Assembly (NCBI GenBank): GCA_046347635.1
Contig: JAXMFT010000002.1
Coordinates: 124,001-188,000 of the forward strand
Origin: JAGVSZ01 sp019137045
Lineage (GTDB): Bacteria; Pseudomonadota; Gammaproteobacteria; Burkholderiales; SG8-39
DNA: 64,000 nucleotides
Direction of reading: 5' to 3'
Position numbers and translations under genes: made by a program. Shown here in pieces: positions 1 through 7,975 of this stretch. How positions within the stretch are numbered: the first letter of the stretch is position 1; every line of letters starts with the position of its first letter. A model generated the notes under the pieces. That model was given only the letters and a program-made list of their open reading frames with translations. It ran no database searches and had not been told where the DNA came from.

Positions 1-220
1 ACAGCAGCTCGCCGGCGAGCGGCGAGGCCTCCAGCGCGCGCCGCAGCGCGTTCGTCTCCAGGTCGGCGCGGCGAAGCGGGCGTCCGGCCGCGGCTGGCGT
101 CTCGCCGTCCGCGAGCGCGCCGCGCTCGGGCGGCCCGCCGTCGGCGCGCGCCGGCGCCCACCCCCGCTCCGATCTCGATCCCATCCGGTCCCGCCGCGAG
201 CCCGTGTCCGTCCCGCGCAT
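1..220 (-). CDS. Unidentified protein, N-terminal part (runs off left edge)
   Basis: The frame stays open from an ATG at 220 to the window edge, about 73 codons with no stop. A purine-rich Shine-Dalgarno stretch (AGGGGGG) lies about five bases upstream of that ATG, which supports it as a real start. It follows the IclR gene on the same strand after a gap of about 26 bases, so it is probably the last visible gene of the catabolic operon. The visible N-terminus is rich in Arg, Gly and Ala and then becomes helix-like (around LETNALRRALEA). I do not recognise the family. In DNA this GC-rich, open frames also occur by chance, so confidence is moderate. Confidence 0.4.
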   Translation of the reverse strand, partial: MRGTDTGSRRDRMGSRSERGWAPARADGGPPERGALADGETPAAAGRPLRRADLETNALRRALEASPLAGELL

Positions 221-246
221 GGTACCCCCCTGCGGGCGGCGCGGCG

Positions 247-1020
247 TCAGGCCGCCTTGCGCTGCGGGCGCGGACTCGAGACGGCGGCCACCGCCTGCGT
301 GATGCGGCGCGCGCCCGCGCGCAGGATGTCGATCAGCTGCGCCTGGTCGAGGAGCGCCCAGCGCCGGTCCAGGGTCACGAACGAGACGCTGCCGAGCACC
401 TCGCCGTCGGCGGCGAACACCGGCGCGGCGATGCCGACGTTGGGCGGGTCGAGCTCGCCGCCGGTGTAGGCGTAGCCCTGCTTGCGGATGGCGCCGAGCG
501 CGCGGCGGAAGTCGTCCCAGTTGCGGCCGAGCTTCGCCCGCGCGATCGCCTTCGCGTGCCTGTCGTAGATGCGCCGCAGCCGCGCGCGCGGCAGGTGCGC
601 GAGGATGGCCTTCGACGTCGCGCCGCGCACGAGCGGCATCGGCACGCCGCGCACGAACACGAGATCGAGCTTCTCCAGCCCGGGCTCGTGGTGGATGTTG
701 AGCACCTGCTCGCCGTAGAGGCTCGCGAGCAGCACGTGGCAGCCGGTCTGCTCGGCGAGCGCCTTCATGATCGGCGCGCCGGCGTTCAGCACCGGGTCGG
801 TCGCGCGGATCTGGTGGTCGAGCTGGATGATGCGCGGCCCGAGGTGGTAGACGCCGCCGGTGAAGCGCACGAGCAGGCCGGCGGCGACCAGCTCGCGCAC
901 GTAGCGGTAGCCGGTGGGACGCGAGTAGCCGAGGCGGGCGATCAGGTCCTCCGCGGCCCACACCGGCGCGGCCTCGCTGAACAGGTCGAGGATCGCCAGC
1001 ATGCGCCGCAGGCTCGACAT
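247..1020 (-). CDS. IclR-family transcriptional regulator
   Basis: The protein has 257 residues, a normal IclR length. A winged helix-turn-helix lies at about residues 5-60 (AEDLIARLGYSRPTGYRYV region). The C-terminal ligand-binding domain covers about 75-250 and includes the family-typical GATSKAILAHLP segment. IclR proteins bind small aromatic or organic acids and control nearby catabolic operons as dimers. It is the fourth gene of the minus-strand operon, 15 bases after phyH. The inverted repeats in the divergent promoter region at 3990-4040 are its most obvious candidate target. Family assignment is secure; the effector is unknown. Confidence 0.92.
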   Translation of the reverse strand: MSSLRRMLAILDLFSEAAPVWAAEDLIARLGYSRPTGYRYVRELVAAGLLVRFTGGVYHLGPRIIQLDHQIRATDPVLNAGAPIMKALAEQTGCHVLLASLYGEQVLNIHHEPGLEKLDLVFVRGVPMPLVRGATSKAILAHLPRARLRRIYDRHAKAIARAKLGRNWDDFRRALGAIRKQGYAYTGGELDPPNVGIAAPVFAADGEVLGSVSFVTLDRRWALLDQAQLIDILRAGARRITQAVAAVSSPRPQRKAA

Positions 1021-1035
1021 CCCGGCCGGACCGCC

Positions 1036-1884
1036 TCAGGCGTGGGCGTCCGCCCGCCGCCAGGCGACCGGGAACACGCGGTCGTCGTCGGGACGGCGGC
1101 CGGGCTCGAGCACCGGGTCGCCGGTGATCTTCATCGTCGCCGGGCGCGGGTCCCAGCGCGCGTCGCGGCCGAAGTAGCGCGTGGAGATGCCGACGCGCCG
1201 CCGCGTGGGCGAGAAGTTGCCCGCGGCGCCGTGGACGGTGAGCGGGTGGTGCACCAGGCAGTCGCCCGGCTGCATCGACCAGGAGAGAAAGCGGTACTGC
1301 GGGTCGCCCTTGCGCGCGCCGAAGTCCGGGCACGGCTCGAGGTCGGACTGGAAGCGCGGGTCCTTGTCGGGCACCGCGGCGGCGTAGAACTTGCCCCACT
1401 GGTGCGATCCGGCGACGTACTCGACCGCGCTGTTCTCGTGGTCCACCGGCACGAGCGCGACCCAGACCGACGCGATGTCGCCGCCGCGCATCGGCCAGAA
1501 CGGCAGGTCCTGGTGCCAGTCGGTCGCCTCCGCGGTCTGCGGCTCCTTGACGAACACCTGGTCGTAGAAGAGCCGCACCTCGTCGGCGCGCATCAGCCGC
1601 GCGGCGATCTCGGCGCAGGGGGACTCCAGCACCCAGCTCCTGAAGTCCTCGTCCCAGGACCACACGAACGAGTTGATGTGGAAGCGCCCGCTCTTGCCGC
1701 CGAGCGCCGTGGTCACCTCGCGCGGCCGCGCGAGCGGGTGCTGGGCGTCCATGATGCGCGCGACCGCGCGGTTCATGCGCGCGATCCAGTCGGCGTCGAA
1801 CATGCCGCGCAGGCATACGACGCCGTCGCGCTCGTAATCGGCGATCGCGGCTGCGGTGATCGGATTGAGGGGGGCTCGGTTCAT
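1036..1884 (-). CDS. Phytanoyl-CoA dioxygenase (PhyH) family protein
   Basis: The protein has 282 residues. PhyH proteins are non-haem Fe(II)/2-oxoglutarate oxygenases that hydroxylate organic acids or CoA esters. The facial triad is visible as His and Asp in TDWHQDLPFW (mid-protein) and a distal His in HHPLTVHGAAGN, followed by an Arg-rich stretch suited to 2-oxoglutarate binding. The start ATG overlaps the stop of the upstream FAD monooxygenase by four bases (ATGA), so the two are probably translationally coupled. This suggests a second oxygenation step in the same pathway. The substrate is unknown. Confidence 0.88.
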   Translation of the reverse strand: MNRAPLNPITAAAIADYERDGVVCLRGMFDADWIARMNRAVARIMDAQHPLARPREVTTALGGKSGRFHINSFVWSWDEDFRSWVLESPCAEIAARLMRADEVRLFYDQVFVKEPQTAEATDWHQDLPFWPMRGGDIASVWVALVPVDHENSAVEYVAGSHQWGKFYAAAVPDKDPRFQSDLEPCPDFGARKGDPQYRFLSWSMQPGDCLVHHPLTVHGAAGNFSPTRRRVGISTRYFGRDARWDPRPATMKITGDPVLEPGRRPDDDRVFPVAWRRADAHA

Positions 1885-3368
1885 TGCAGGACCTCCGCAC
1901 GGGTAAACAGGGGCTCGAGCAGGGCGCGCAGCGCGGCGCCGTCGCGCGCGCCGCCGTACACGTAACGGTCCGGCCGCAGCAGCAGCGCGCGCGCGCCGGT
2001 CTGCGCCAGGCGCGCGGCCGCCTCGCCGTCGGCCGGGACGGTCGCGATCCCGCTCGCCGCGCACCGCGCCCCGAGCGCCGGATCGAGCAGCGCGGGCTCG
2101 GCGAGGAGCGCGAAGCGGTAGCCGCCGATCGCGGCGTCGAGGCGCCGGCCGTCGGCGAGTCGCGGCTGGGGAAAGACCTCGCCTGCCGGCGCCGTGCCGG
2201 CGTGGAAGCCGGGACCGAGCGGGGGCGAGAGGTTCGCGATCTCCTCCTTCCCGGACTCGAGGAAGCGCCGGTCGCGGGCGGCGGCGACCGCCGGGTCGGT
2301 GGTCTGGATGATGTTGCCCAGGCGCACCGCGGTCTCGATGAAGACGCGCGCGTGCGCCGCGCGCTCGGACTGGTAGGTGTCGAGCAGCGCGTCGGGCGCG
2401 TGCCCGCGGGCGACGCGGGCGAGCTTCCACGCGAGGTTGGCCGCGTCGCGCACCCCCGCGCACATGCCCTGCCCGAGGAACGGCGGAGTCTGGTGCGCGG
2501 CGTCCCCGGCGATCAGCAGGCGGCGGTCGCGCCACCGCGTCGCGACCAGCGAATGGAACGTGTAGAGCGCGCCGCGCTCGATGCGCGCGTCGCCCGGCCG
2601 CAGCCACGGCGCGAGCAGCCTCCACACGGACTCCGGGCGGGTCATGTCCTCGGCCACGTCGCCGGGCATGAGCATGATCTCCCAGCGGCGGCGGCGCCCG
2701 GTCACCTTGACGAACGTGGCCGGCCGCGCCGGGTCGCAGTACTGGACGGTCTGCTCGGGCAGCGCGACGTCGCGCTCGAGCACGACGTCCACCACGAGCC
2801 ACGGCTGGTGCAGGCCGAGGTCGTCGTGATCCGACCCGATCGCCTGGCGCACGATCGAGCGCGCGCCGCAGCAGCCGACGACGTAGCCCGCGCGGAGCGT
2901 GAGCGCCGCCCCGTCGGCGAGCCGCGCGACGGCGAGGCGCACGCCGCCGGGATCCTGTTCGAGCGCCTTGACCTCGTGCGCGCGCAGGACCTGGACCCCG
3001 GCGTGCCGCTCCGCGGCCTCCCGCAGCGCGTACTCCAGGTCGGGCTGGTGGAACAGATAGTTGTTCGCCCAGCCGTGCGCTCCCGCGCCGACCGCGGGCG
3101 GGCGTTCGAGCATGACCTGGCCGGCGGTGTTCACGTAGCGCATGCCGCCCGAGGGGCGGATGCGCGACGCGAGCGCGTCGGCGAGGCCGGCGGTCTCGAA
3201 GAGCCGCATGACCTCGCCGTCGAAGTGCACCGCGCGCGGCAGCGGCAGGAGGTCCGGCTCGCGCTCGACGACCGCGACGCGCAGGCCCTGCATGCCGAGC
3301 AGGAGGGCGAGCGTGGCGCCGGTCGGCCCGTAGCCGACGATCGCGACGTCGAAGCGCGGGTCGGTCAC
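1881..3368 (-). CDS. FAD-dependent aromatic-ring monooxygenase (MhpA/PHBH type)
   Basis: The protein has 495 residues, typical of class A flavoprotein hydroxylases such as 3-(3-hydroxyphenyl)propionate hydroxylase. An N-terminal dinucleotide-binding GxGxxG motif (VGYGPTG, about residues 11-17) and the FAD-ribityl motif GDAAHQTPPFLGQG are present. A thioredoxin-like C-terminal extension follows. The GTG start at 3368 is chosen because the conserved Rossmann strand begins directly after it and because it overlaps the upstream VOC stop by four bases (GTGA). With NAD(P)H it probably hydroxylates an aromatic acid to a catechol-type product for the neighbouring extradiol enzyme. The exact substrate cannot be read from sequence. 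Confidence 0.88.
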   Translation of the reverse strand: MTDPRFDVAIVGYGPTGATLALLLGMQGLRVAVVEREPDLLPLPRAVHFDGEVMRLFETAGLADALASRIRPSGGMRYVNTAGQVMLERPPAVGAGAHGWANNYLFHQPDLEYALREAAERHAGVQVLRAHEVKALEQDPGGVRLAVARLADGAALTLRAGYVVGCCGARSIVRQAIGSDHDDLGLHQPWLVVDVVLERDVALPEQTVQYCDPARPATFVKVTGRRRRWEIMLMPGDVAEDMTRPESVWRLLAPWLRPGDARIERGALYTFHSLVATRWRDRRLLIAGDAAHQTPPFLGQGMCAGVRDAANLAWKLARVARGHAPDALLDTYQSERAAHARVFIETAVRLGNIIQTTDPAVAAARDRRFLESGKEEIANLSPPLGPGFHAGTAPAGEVFPQPRLADGRRLDAAIGGYRFALLAEPALLDPALGARCAASGIATVPADGEAAARLAQTGARALLLRPDRYVYGGARDGAALRALLEPLFTRAEVLQ

Positions 3369-3919
3369 GCAACGCCCATCCGCGCGGCCATCTCGCGCCG
3401 CCACGCGGCGCGCGGGCGGAAGCCGGGGAGCTCGCGCGCGGTCTCCTCGGCCCAGCGCCAGATCTCGTCGTCGGAACGGGCGAGGTCGAGCGCGATGCCG
3501 CAGGGCTGCGTCACGTACCACGGCGTGTCCATGAAGACCTCGATGCGGTTCTCCTCCGGGTCGCGGAAGTACACCGACATGGCGTTGCCGTGATAGAGCG
3601 GCCGGACGTCGGTGGCGTCGAAGCGCGGCAGCGCGGCGTGCAGCGCGCGCAGTCCCGCGAGGTCGGGAACCCGGAACGAGATCTGGTTCAGCGTGCTGAA
3701 CGCGAGCCCTTCCGGGCGGCCGGTGGCGAGCACGATCTGGTGATGCTCGTCCGGGTCGCGCGACAGGAACACGAGATAGGTCGGCCCGGTCGGCGCGCTG
3801 TAGTCGCCGCGGTCGGTCACCGTGAAGCCGAGGAGCCCGGTGTAGAACGCCTCCATGCGGGCGAGGTCGCGGACGTACACGCCGAGGTGGCTGAACGCTA
3901 GAGCGGGTTTGGCGGCCAT
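3365..3919 (-). CDS. VOC-family protein, probable extradiol dioxygenase
   Basis: The protein has 184 residues with a vicinal-oxygen-chelate fold. Likely metal ligands are His in FSHLGVYV near the N-terminus, His in HHQIVL, and Glu in NRIEVFMDTPW. That His-His-Glu set is typical of small type I extradiol (catechol 2,3-) dioxygenases, although glyoxalase-like members share it. The ATG at 3919 has an upstream AGGGA; a longer in-frame start at 4000 would run through the promoter region and is rejected. It is the first gene of the minus-strand operon. Its position before an aromatic hydroxylase and opposite an FAH-family hydrolase supports ring cleavage. Confidence 0.82.
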   Translation of the reverse strand: MAAKPALAFSHLGVYVRDLARMEAFYTGLLGFTVTDRGDYSAPTGPTYLVFLSRDPDEHHQIVLATGRPEGLAFSTLNQISFRVPDLAGLRALHAALPRFDATDVRPLYHGNAMSVYFRDPEENRIEVFMDTPWYVTQPCGIALDLARSDDEIWRWAEETARELPGFRPRAAWRREMAARMGVA

Positions 3920-4081
3920 GGGGGATCCCTGTCCGGATGACAGTCTCGTATTATGACATTCTCGATTTCCCAGACACAGAAAGTCAACGTTGCGACGCAA
4001 TATATCTTACATGTTGATAATTGTTGCGATCCTCATCGCACCTCGGCTACACTGCGCCGTCCCCACGCCCGGAGTTTCGTC
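3920..4081. promoter_or_regulatory. Divergent promoter region with two inverted repeats
   Basis: This stretch is clearly richer in A and T than anything around it and separates two divergent catabolic operons. A perfect 11-base palindrome (TTGCG-A-CGCAA) lies at 3990-4000. A second inverted repeat (TGCGAT, four-base spacer, ATCGCA) lies at 4025-4040. They share the TGCGA half-site. A TGATAAT-like -10 for the plus strand sits at about 4015-4021, between the two repeats. On the minus strand a CATAAT-like -10 may serve the VOC gene. Binding by the operon's IclR protein is inference. Confidence 0.55.
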
Positions 4082-4927
4082 GTGAGACTCGCTTCGTTCC
4101 GCGGCCCGCACGGGCCGACGTACGGCATGGTGACCGACGCCGGCCTGATCGACCTCGGCCGGCGGCTCGGCGCCCGCCATCCCGACCTCAAGGCGCTCAT
4201 TGCCGCCGGCGCGCTCGCCGAGGCGCGCAGCCTCGCCGGCGCGCCGGCCGACTACCGCGCGGCCGACGTCGAGTGGCTCCCCGTGATCCCCAATCCCGAC
4301 AAGATCGTGTGCGTCGGGCTGAACTACGAGGAACACCGGGTCGAGACCGGCCGCGACCGGACCGAGCACCCGGCGCTCTTCCTGCGCGTCGCGGACTCGC
4401 AGGTCGGTCACCTCCAGCCGCTCGCGTGCCCGCGCGAGTCGACGCACTTCGACTACGAGGCCGAGATCGCCGTGATCGTCGGCACGGGCGGGCGGCGCAT
4501 CGCCGCGCGCGCGGCCTGGGATCACGTCGCCGGGTACAGCTGCTACAACGACGCGTCGGTGCGCGACTGGCAGCGCCACACCGTGCAGTGGACCGCGGGC
4601 AAGAACTTCACCGGCACCGGCGCGTTCGGGCCGTGGATGGTGACCGCGGACGAGATCGCGCCGGGCGCGCTCATGACGCTGTCGTGCCGCCTGAACGGCG
4701 AGCGCATGCAGCACGCGACCACCGAGATGATGATCTTCAAGATCCCGCGCCTCATCGAGTACATCTCGACCTTCACCACGCTCGCCGCGGGCGACGTGAT
4801 CGTCACCGGCACCCCCGGCGGCGTCGGCGCGCGGCGCACGCCGCCGGTGTGGATGAAGCCCGGTGACGTCGTCGAGATCGAGATCGACCGGGTCGGCGTG
4901 CTGCGCAACACCGTAGCGCGCGACTGA
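4082..4927 (+). CDS. Fumarylacetoacetate hydrolase family protein
   Basis: The protein has 281 residues, a standard FAH/2-keto-4-pentenoate hydratase-family length. Core features are NPDKIVCVGLNYEEH, the metal-binding acidic motif HFDYEAEIAVI, YNDASVRDWQ, and GTPGGVGARRTPP near the C-terminus. The family hydrolyses, hydrates or decarboxylates ring-fission products. The GTG start at 4082 follows a GGAG and begins directly at the conserved N-terminus; an upstream ATG at 3953 would read through the regulatory region. It is the first plus-strand gene of the divergent cluster, 25 bases before the TRAP binding protein. It probably acts after the extradiol enzyme encoded opposite. Confidence 0.9.
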   Translation: MRLASFRGPHGPTYGMVTDAGLIDLGRRLGARHPDLKALIAAGALAEARSLAGAPADYRAADVEWLPVIPNPDKIVCVGLNYEEHRVETGRDRTEHPALFLRVADSQVGHLQPLACPRESTHFDYEAEIAVIVGTGGRRIAARAAWDHVAGYSCYNDASVRDWQRHTVQWTAGKNFTGTGAFGPWMVTADEIAPGALMTLSCRLNGERMQHATTEMMIFKIPRLIEYISTFTTLAAGDVIVTGTPGGVGARRTPPVWMKPGDVVEIEIDRVGVLRNTVARD

Positions 4928-4952
4928 CGCGAACCACGAAGGAGGGCATCGC

Positions 4953-5963
4953 ATGAAGAAGCTCGTACTCCAGTCCGCGCTCGCCGCCGCCGCGGGCCTG
5001 TTCGTCCTCGGCGCGCACGCGCAGGCGACCAAGCTCAAGTTCGCGGTGTTCACCCCCGACAAGGAGCAGACCTATCTCACCGTCATGAAGCCGTTCGCCG
5101 AGGCGGTGAACCGCGACGCGGCGGGGCTGGTCGAGATCGAGCTCTTCCCGAACGGGGCGCTCGGGCGCGCCCCGCAGCAGCAGGCGCAGATGGTGCTGGA
5201 CGGGGTCGCGGACATCGCGTGGGTGATCGCGTCGTACACGCCCGGCCGCTTCCACGAGAACGAGGTCTTCGAGCTGCCGGGACTCTTCCGCGACCTGCAG
5301 GAGGCCACCACCGTCATGACGCGGCTGGTGCAGTCCGGGCGCATCAGGAGCTACGACGGGTTCTTCCCGATCGGGACGTTCGGCACCGCGCCCTACAGCC
5401 TGCACTCGCGCAACCCGATCAACTCGATCGCGGACATCAAGGGCAAGAAGATCCGCTCCTCGGGCGCGATCGAAGGCGAGACGCTGAAGGCGCTCGGCGC
5501 GGTGCCGATCGGCATGCCGGTCACCGAGATTCCCGAGGCGATCGGGCGCGGCACCATCGACGGCACCACCTCGCACCCGTCGCCGCTCTTCGACTTCGGC
5601 ATCGCGCGCGTCACCAGCGCGCACTACTTCACCCGCCTCGGCGTGGTGCCGCTCGCGATCCTGATGAACCAGAAGAAGTTCGACGCGCTGCCCAAGGGCG
5701 CGCAGGACGCGATCCGCAAGCACAGCGGGGAGTGGACCGCGGCCCGCTTCAACGCGGGCATCAGCGCGTACAACGATTCGCTCGTCAAGCAGCTCACGGC
5801 CGATCCCAAGCGCAAGGTCGTGTTCCCCTCGCAGGCCGAGCTCGACGCGATGCAGCCGGCGTTCAAGGGCGTGATCGACGCCTGGGTGGCGAAGTCGCCG
5901 CGCAACAAGGAGCTGCTCGCGCTCGTCCAGGGCGAGATCGCCAACGTCCGCGCCGGGAAGTAG
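4953..5963 (+). CDS. dctP: TRAP transporter periplasmic solute-binding protein (DctP)
   Basis: The protein has 336 residues. A Sec signal peptide covers about 1-24 and ends AHAQA. The mature protein has the DctP/TAXI-like fold signatures: KLKFAVFTPD at the start, the KGKKIRSSG segment in the middle, and the following EGETLKALGAVPIGMP stretch. It captures a carboxylate-type substrate in the periplasm and delivers it to DctQM. A strong AAGGAGGG ribosome site precedes the ATG. It is followed directly by the two membrane subunits. Its ligand is likely the compound degraded by the flanking oxygenases. Confidence 0.92.
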   Translation: MKKLVLQSALAAAAGLFVLGAHAQATKLKFAVFTPDKEQTYLTVMKPFAEAVNRDAAGLVEIELFPNGALGRAPQQQAQMVLDGVADIAWVIASYTPGRFHENEVFELPGLFRDLQEATTVMTRLVQSGRIRSYDGFFPIGTFGTAPYSLHSRNPINSIADIKGKKIRSSGAIEGETLKALGAVPIGMPVTEIPEAIGRGTIDGTTSHPSPLFDFGIARVTSAHYFTRLGVVPLAILMNQKKFDALPKGAQDAIRKHSGEWTAARFNAGISAYNDSLVKQLTADPKRKVVFPSQAELDAMQPAFKGVIDAWVAKSPRNKELLALVQGEIANVRAGK

Positions 5964-5986
5964 GCGGCGCCGGCAGGGCCGCGCGC

Positions 5987-6523
5987 TTGGCGGCGAACCG
6001 CTCCCGGCTCGACCGGCTCGAGCGCGTCGGGCTGGCGGCCTCGGGCGCGCTCTCGGTGGCGGGGCTGGTCGCGCTGCTCGCGCTCGCGGCGATGACGCTC
6101 GCCGACGGGCTGATGCGCTGGCTCGCGAACCGCCCGATCGAGGGCGTGCGCGACGCCGGGGCGCTGATCATCGCGGTGGCGGTGAGCTGCTGCATCCCGG
6201 TGGCGCTGATGGAGCGCGCCAACATCACCATCCGCGTCGCCGCCTCCGTGCTCGGCGCCCGCGCCGGACGGGCGCTGGACGCCTTCGCCGCCGCGGCGGT
6301 GTGGCTCGTCGCGGGCGCGCTCGCGTGGCAGTTCACCGTGTACGCCGGCAAGCTCGCGCGCGCGCACGAGACGACCTGGGTGCTCAAGATCGAGGTGGCG
6401 CCGTTCTGGTACGCGGTGGCCGCCATTCTCTGGCTCGCCGTGCTGGTGCAGGCGATCGTGCTCGTGCTCGACGTGGCCCGCGCGCTCCGTCCGCGGCATC
6501 CCGGCCCGGACGGCGGCCGATGA
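5987..6523 (+). CDS. dctQ: TRAP transporter small permease subunit (DctQ)
   Basis: The protein has about 178 residues with four predicted membrane helices (near 15-40, 50-70, 90-115 and 130-160) and the DctQ-type pattern. No ATG lies at a sensible place; a TTG at 5987 gives the expected length, whereas the first internal ATG would cut off the first helix. The start is therefore the least certain in this operon. Its stop overlaps the dctM ATG by four bases (ATGA). It forms the membrane complex with DctM for Na+-driven uptake. Confidence 0.85.
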   Translation: MAANRSRLDRLERVGLAASGALSVAGLVALLALAAMTLADGLMRWLANRPIEGVRDAGALIIAVAVSCCIPVALMERANITIRVAASVLGARAGRALDAFAAAAVWLVAGALAWQFTVYAGKLARAHETTWVLKIEVAPFWYAVAAILWLAVLVQAIVLVLDVARALRPRHPGPDGGR

Positions 6524-7824
6524 GCCCGCTCTTCGTCGGCGCCGCCGGCATCGCGGCGCTGTTCGTGCTCATCCTCGCGCAGGTGCCGATCGGCTTCGCG
6601 ATGATCATCGTCGGCGTCGCGGGCTACGCGCTCCAGGCCGGCTGGGGACCCGCGCTCACGATCCTCGCGTCGGAGCCGGCCGGCCTGCTGTCGAGCGTCG
6701 ACCTCGCCACCGTGCCGCTGTTCCTGCTGATGGGCACGTTCGCGAGCGCCGCCGGCTTCTCGGGGGACATCTATCGCGCGGCGGCGGCCTTCCTCGGTCA
6801 CCGGCGCGGCGGGCTCGCGTACGCGACCATCGGCGGCTGCGCGGCGTTCGGCGCGGTCTGCGGCTCCTCGACCGCCACCGCCGCGACGTTCGCGAAGGCC
6901 GCGCTCCCCGAGATGCTGCGCCGCGGCTACTCCGACGGGTTCTCGGCCGGGACGATCGCGGGCGGCGGCACGCTCAAGTCGCTGATCCCGCCCTCCATCG
7001 TGATGATCCTGTACTGCATCGCCGCGCGCACCTTCATCTTCGACCTGTTCGTGGCGGCGATCGTGCCGGCGCTGCTCGCGATCGCGCTCAACCTGGCGGC
7101 GATCTGGCTGGTCGTGCGCCTCGAGCCGGGCATCGCGCCGCAGACGAGCCGCGCCGCACGACGGGAGCGTGTCGCCGCGCTCAAGGGGGCGGCGCCGGTG
7201 CTCGTGCTGATGGCCGCGGTCTTCGGCGGCCTGTACAGCGGCGTGTTCACGGTGAACGAGGCGGCGTCGGTGGCCGCGGTCCTCGCGCTCGCGTTCGCGC
7301 TCGCGCGCGGACGTCTCGACCGCCGCAGCCTGTGGCGGGGCCTGCGCGAGTCGGCCGCGGCGACCGCGATGATCTACCTCATCATCATCGGCGCGTCGGT
7401 GTTCACCTATTTCATGACGCTCGCGCGCGTGCCCGAGGCGCTGATCGGGGCGATCGGGGGGCTGGGGGCGCCGCCGGTCGTGATCGTGCTGTTCCTGCTG
7501 GTCGCGTACCTCGTGCTCGGCGCGGTGTTCGACGAGATCGCGGCGATGCTGATCACGCTCCCGTTCGTCCTGCCGATCATCCTGGATCTCGGCTACGACG
7601 CGGTGTGGTGGGGGATCGTGAACGTGGTGGTGATCGAGCTCGGGATGATCATCCCGCCGATCGGCATCATCGTGTTCGTGCTGCACGGCCTCGCGCCCGA
7701 CATCGCGCTGCGCACGATCTATCGCGGCGTGCTGCCGTTCATCGTCGCGGACCTGGTGCTGCTGGGACTCCTGACGCTCTTCCCGGACATCGCGCTCGCC
7801 CTGCCGCGGGCGCTCAAGGGCTGA
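6520..7824 (+). CDS. dctM: TRAP transporter large permease subunit (DctM)
   Basis: The protein has 434 residues with about twelve hydrophobic segments, the normal DctM length. Family features include the VPIGFAM segment in the first helix, GSSTATAATFAKAALPEM with the first discontinuous helix, and MIIPPIGIIVF near the C-terminus. It is the channel subunit of the DctPQM transporter. The ATG overlaps the end of dctQ by four bases. A gap of about 150 bases follows before the molybdenum hydroxylase gene. Confidence 0.94.
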   Translation: MSPLFVGAAGIAALFVLILAQVPIGFAMIIVGVAGYALQAGWGPALTILASEPAGLLSSVDLATVPLFLLMGTFASAAGFSGDIYRAAAAFLGHRRGGLAYATIGGCAAFGAVCGSSTATAATFAKAALPEMLRRGYSDGFSAGTIAGGGTLKSLIPPSIVMILYCIAARTFIFDLFVAAIVPALLAIALNLAAIWLVVRLEPGIAPQTSRAARRERVAALKGAAPVLVLMAAVFGGLYSGVFTVNEAASVAAVLALAFALARGRLDRRSLWRGLRESAAATAMIYLIIIGASVFTYFMTLARVPEALIGAIGGLGAPPVVIVLFLLVAYLVLGAVFDEIAAMLITLPFVLPIILDLGYDAVWWGIVNVVVIELGMIIPPIGIIVFVLHGLAPDIALRTIYRGVLPFIVADLVLLGLLTLFPDIALALPRALKG

Positions 7825-7975
7825 CCGGGGAGCGCGGGCCCGGATCCTGGCGGGCGCCGGCCCGGACGGCGCGCGGCCTCGGCGCCGGCAGCGGATCCCC
7901 GTGTTGCGCGCCCGACGGGCGGCGCGCGACAATCCGCCGGCGCCTGCTCCCCGTCCTTCTCCGGTTGGGATCGAC

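Noticed and set aside
556..3593. Long plus-strand open frames over the monooxygenase and PhyH genes
   Set aside because: They are Arg- and Ala-rich, low-complexity translations with no family signature, caused by the high GC content opposite real genes.
3953..4081. N-terminal extension of the FAH-family gene from the ATG at 3953
   Set aside because: The extension is unconserved and would cover the AT-rich promoter region and both inverted repeats.
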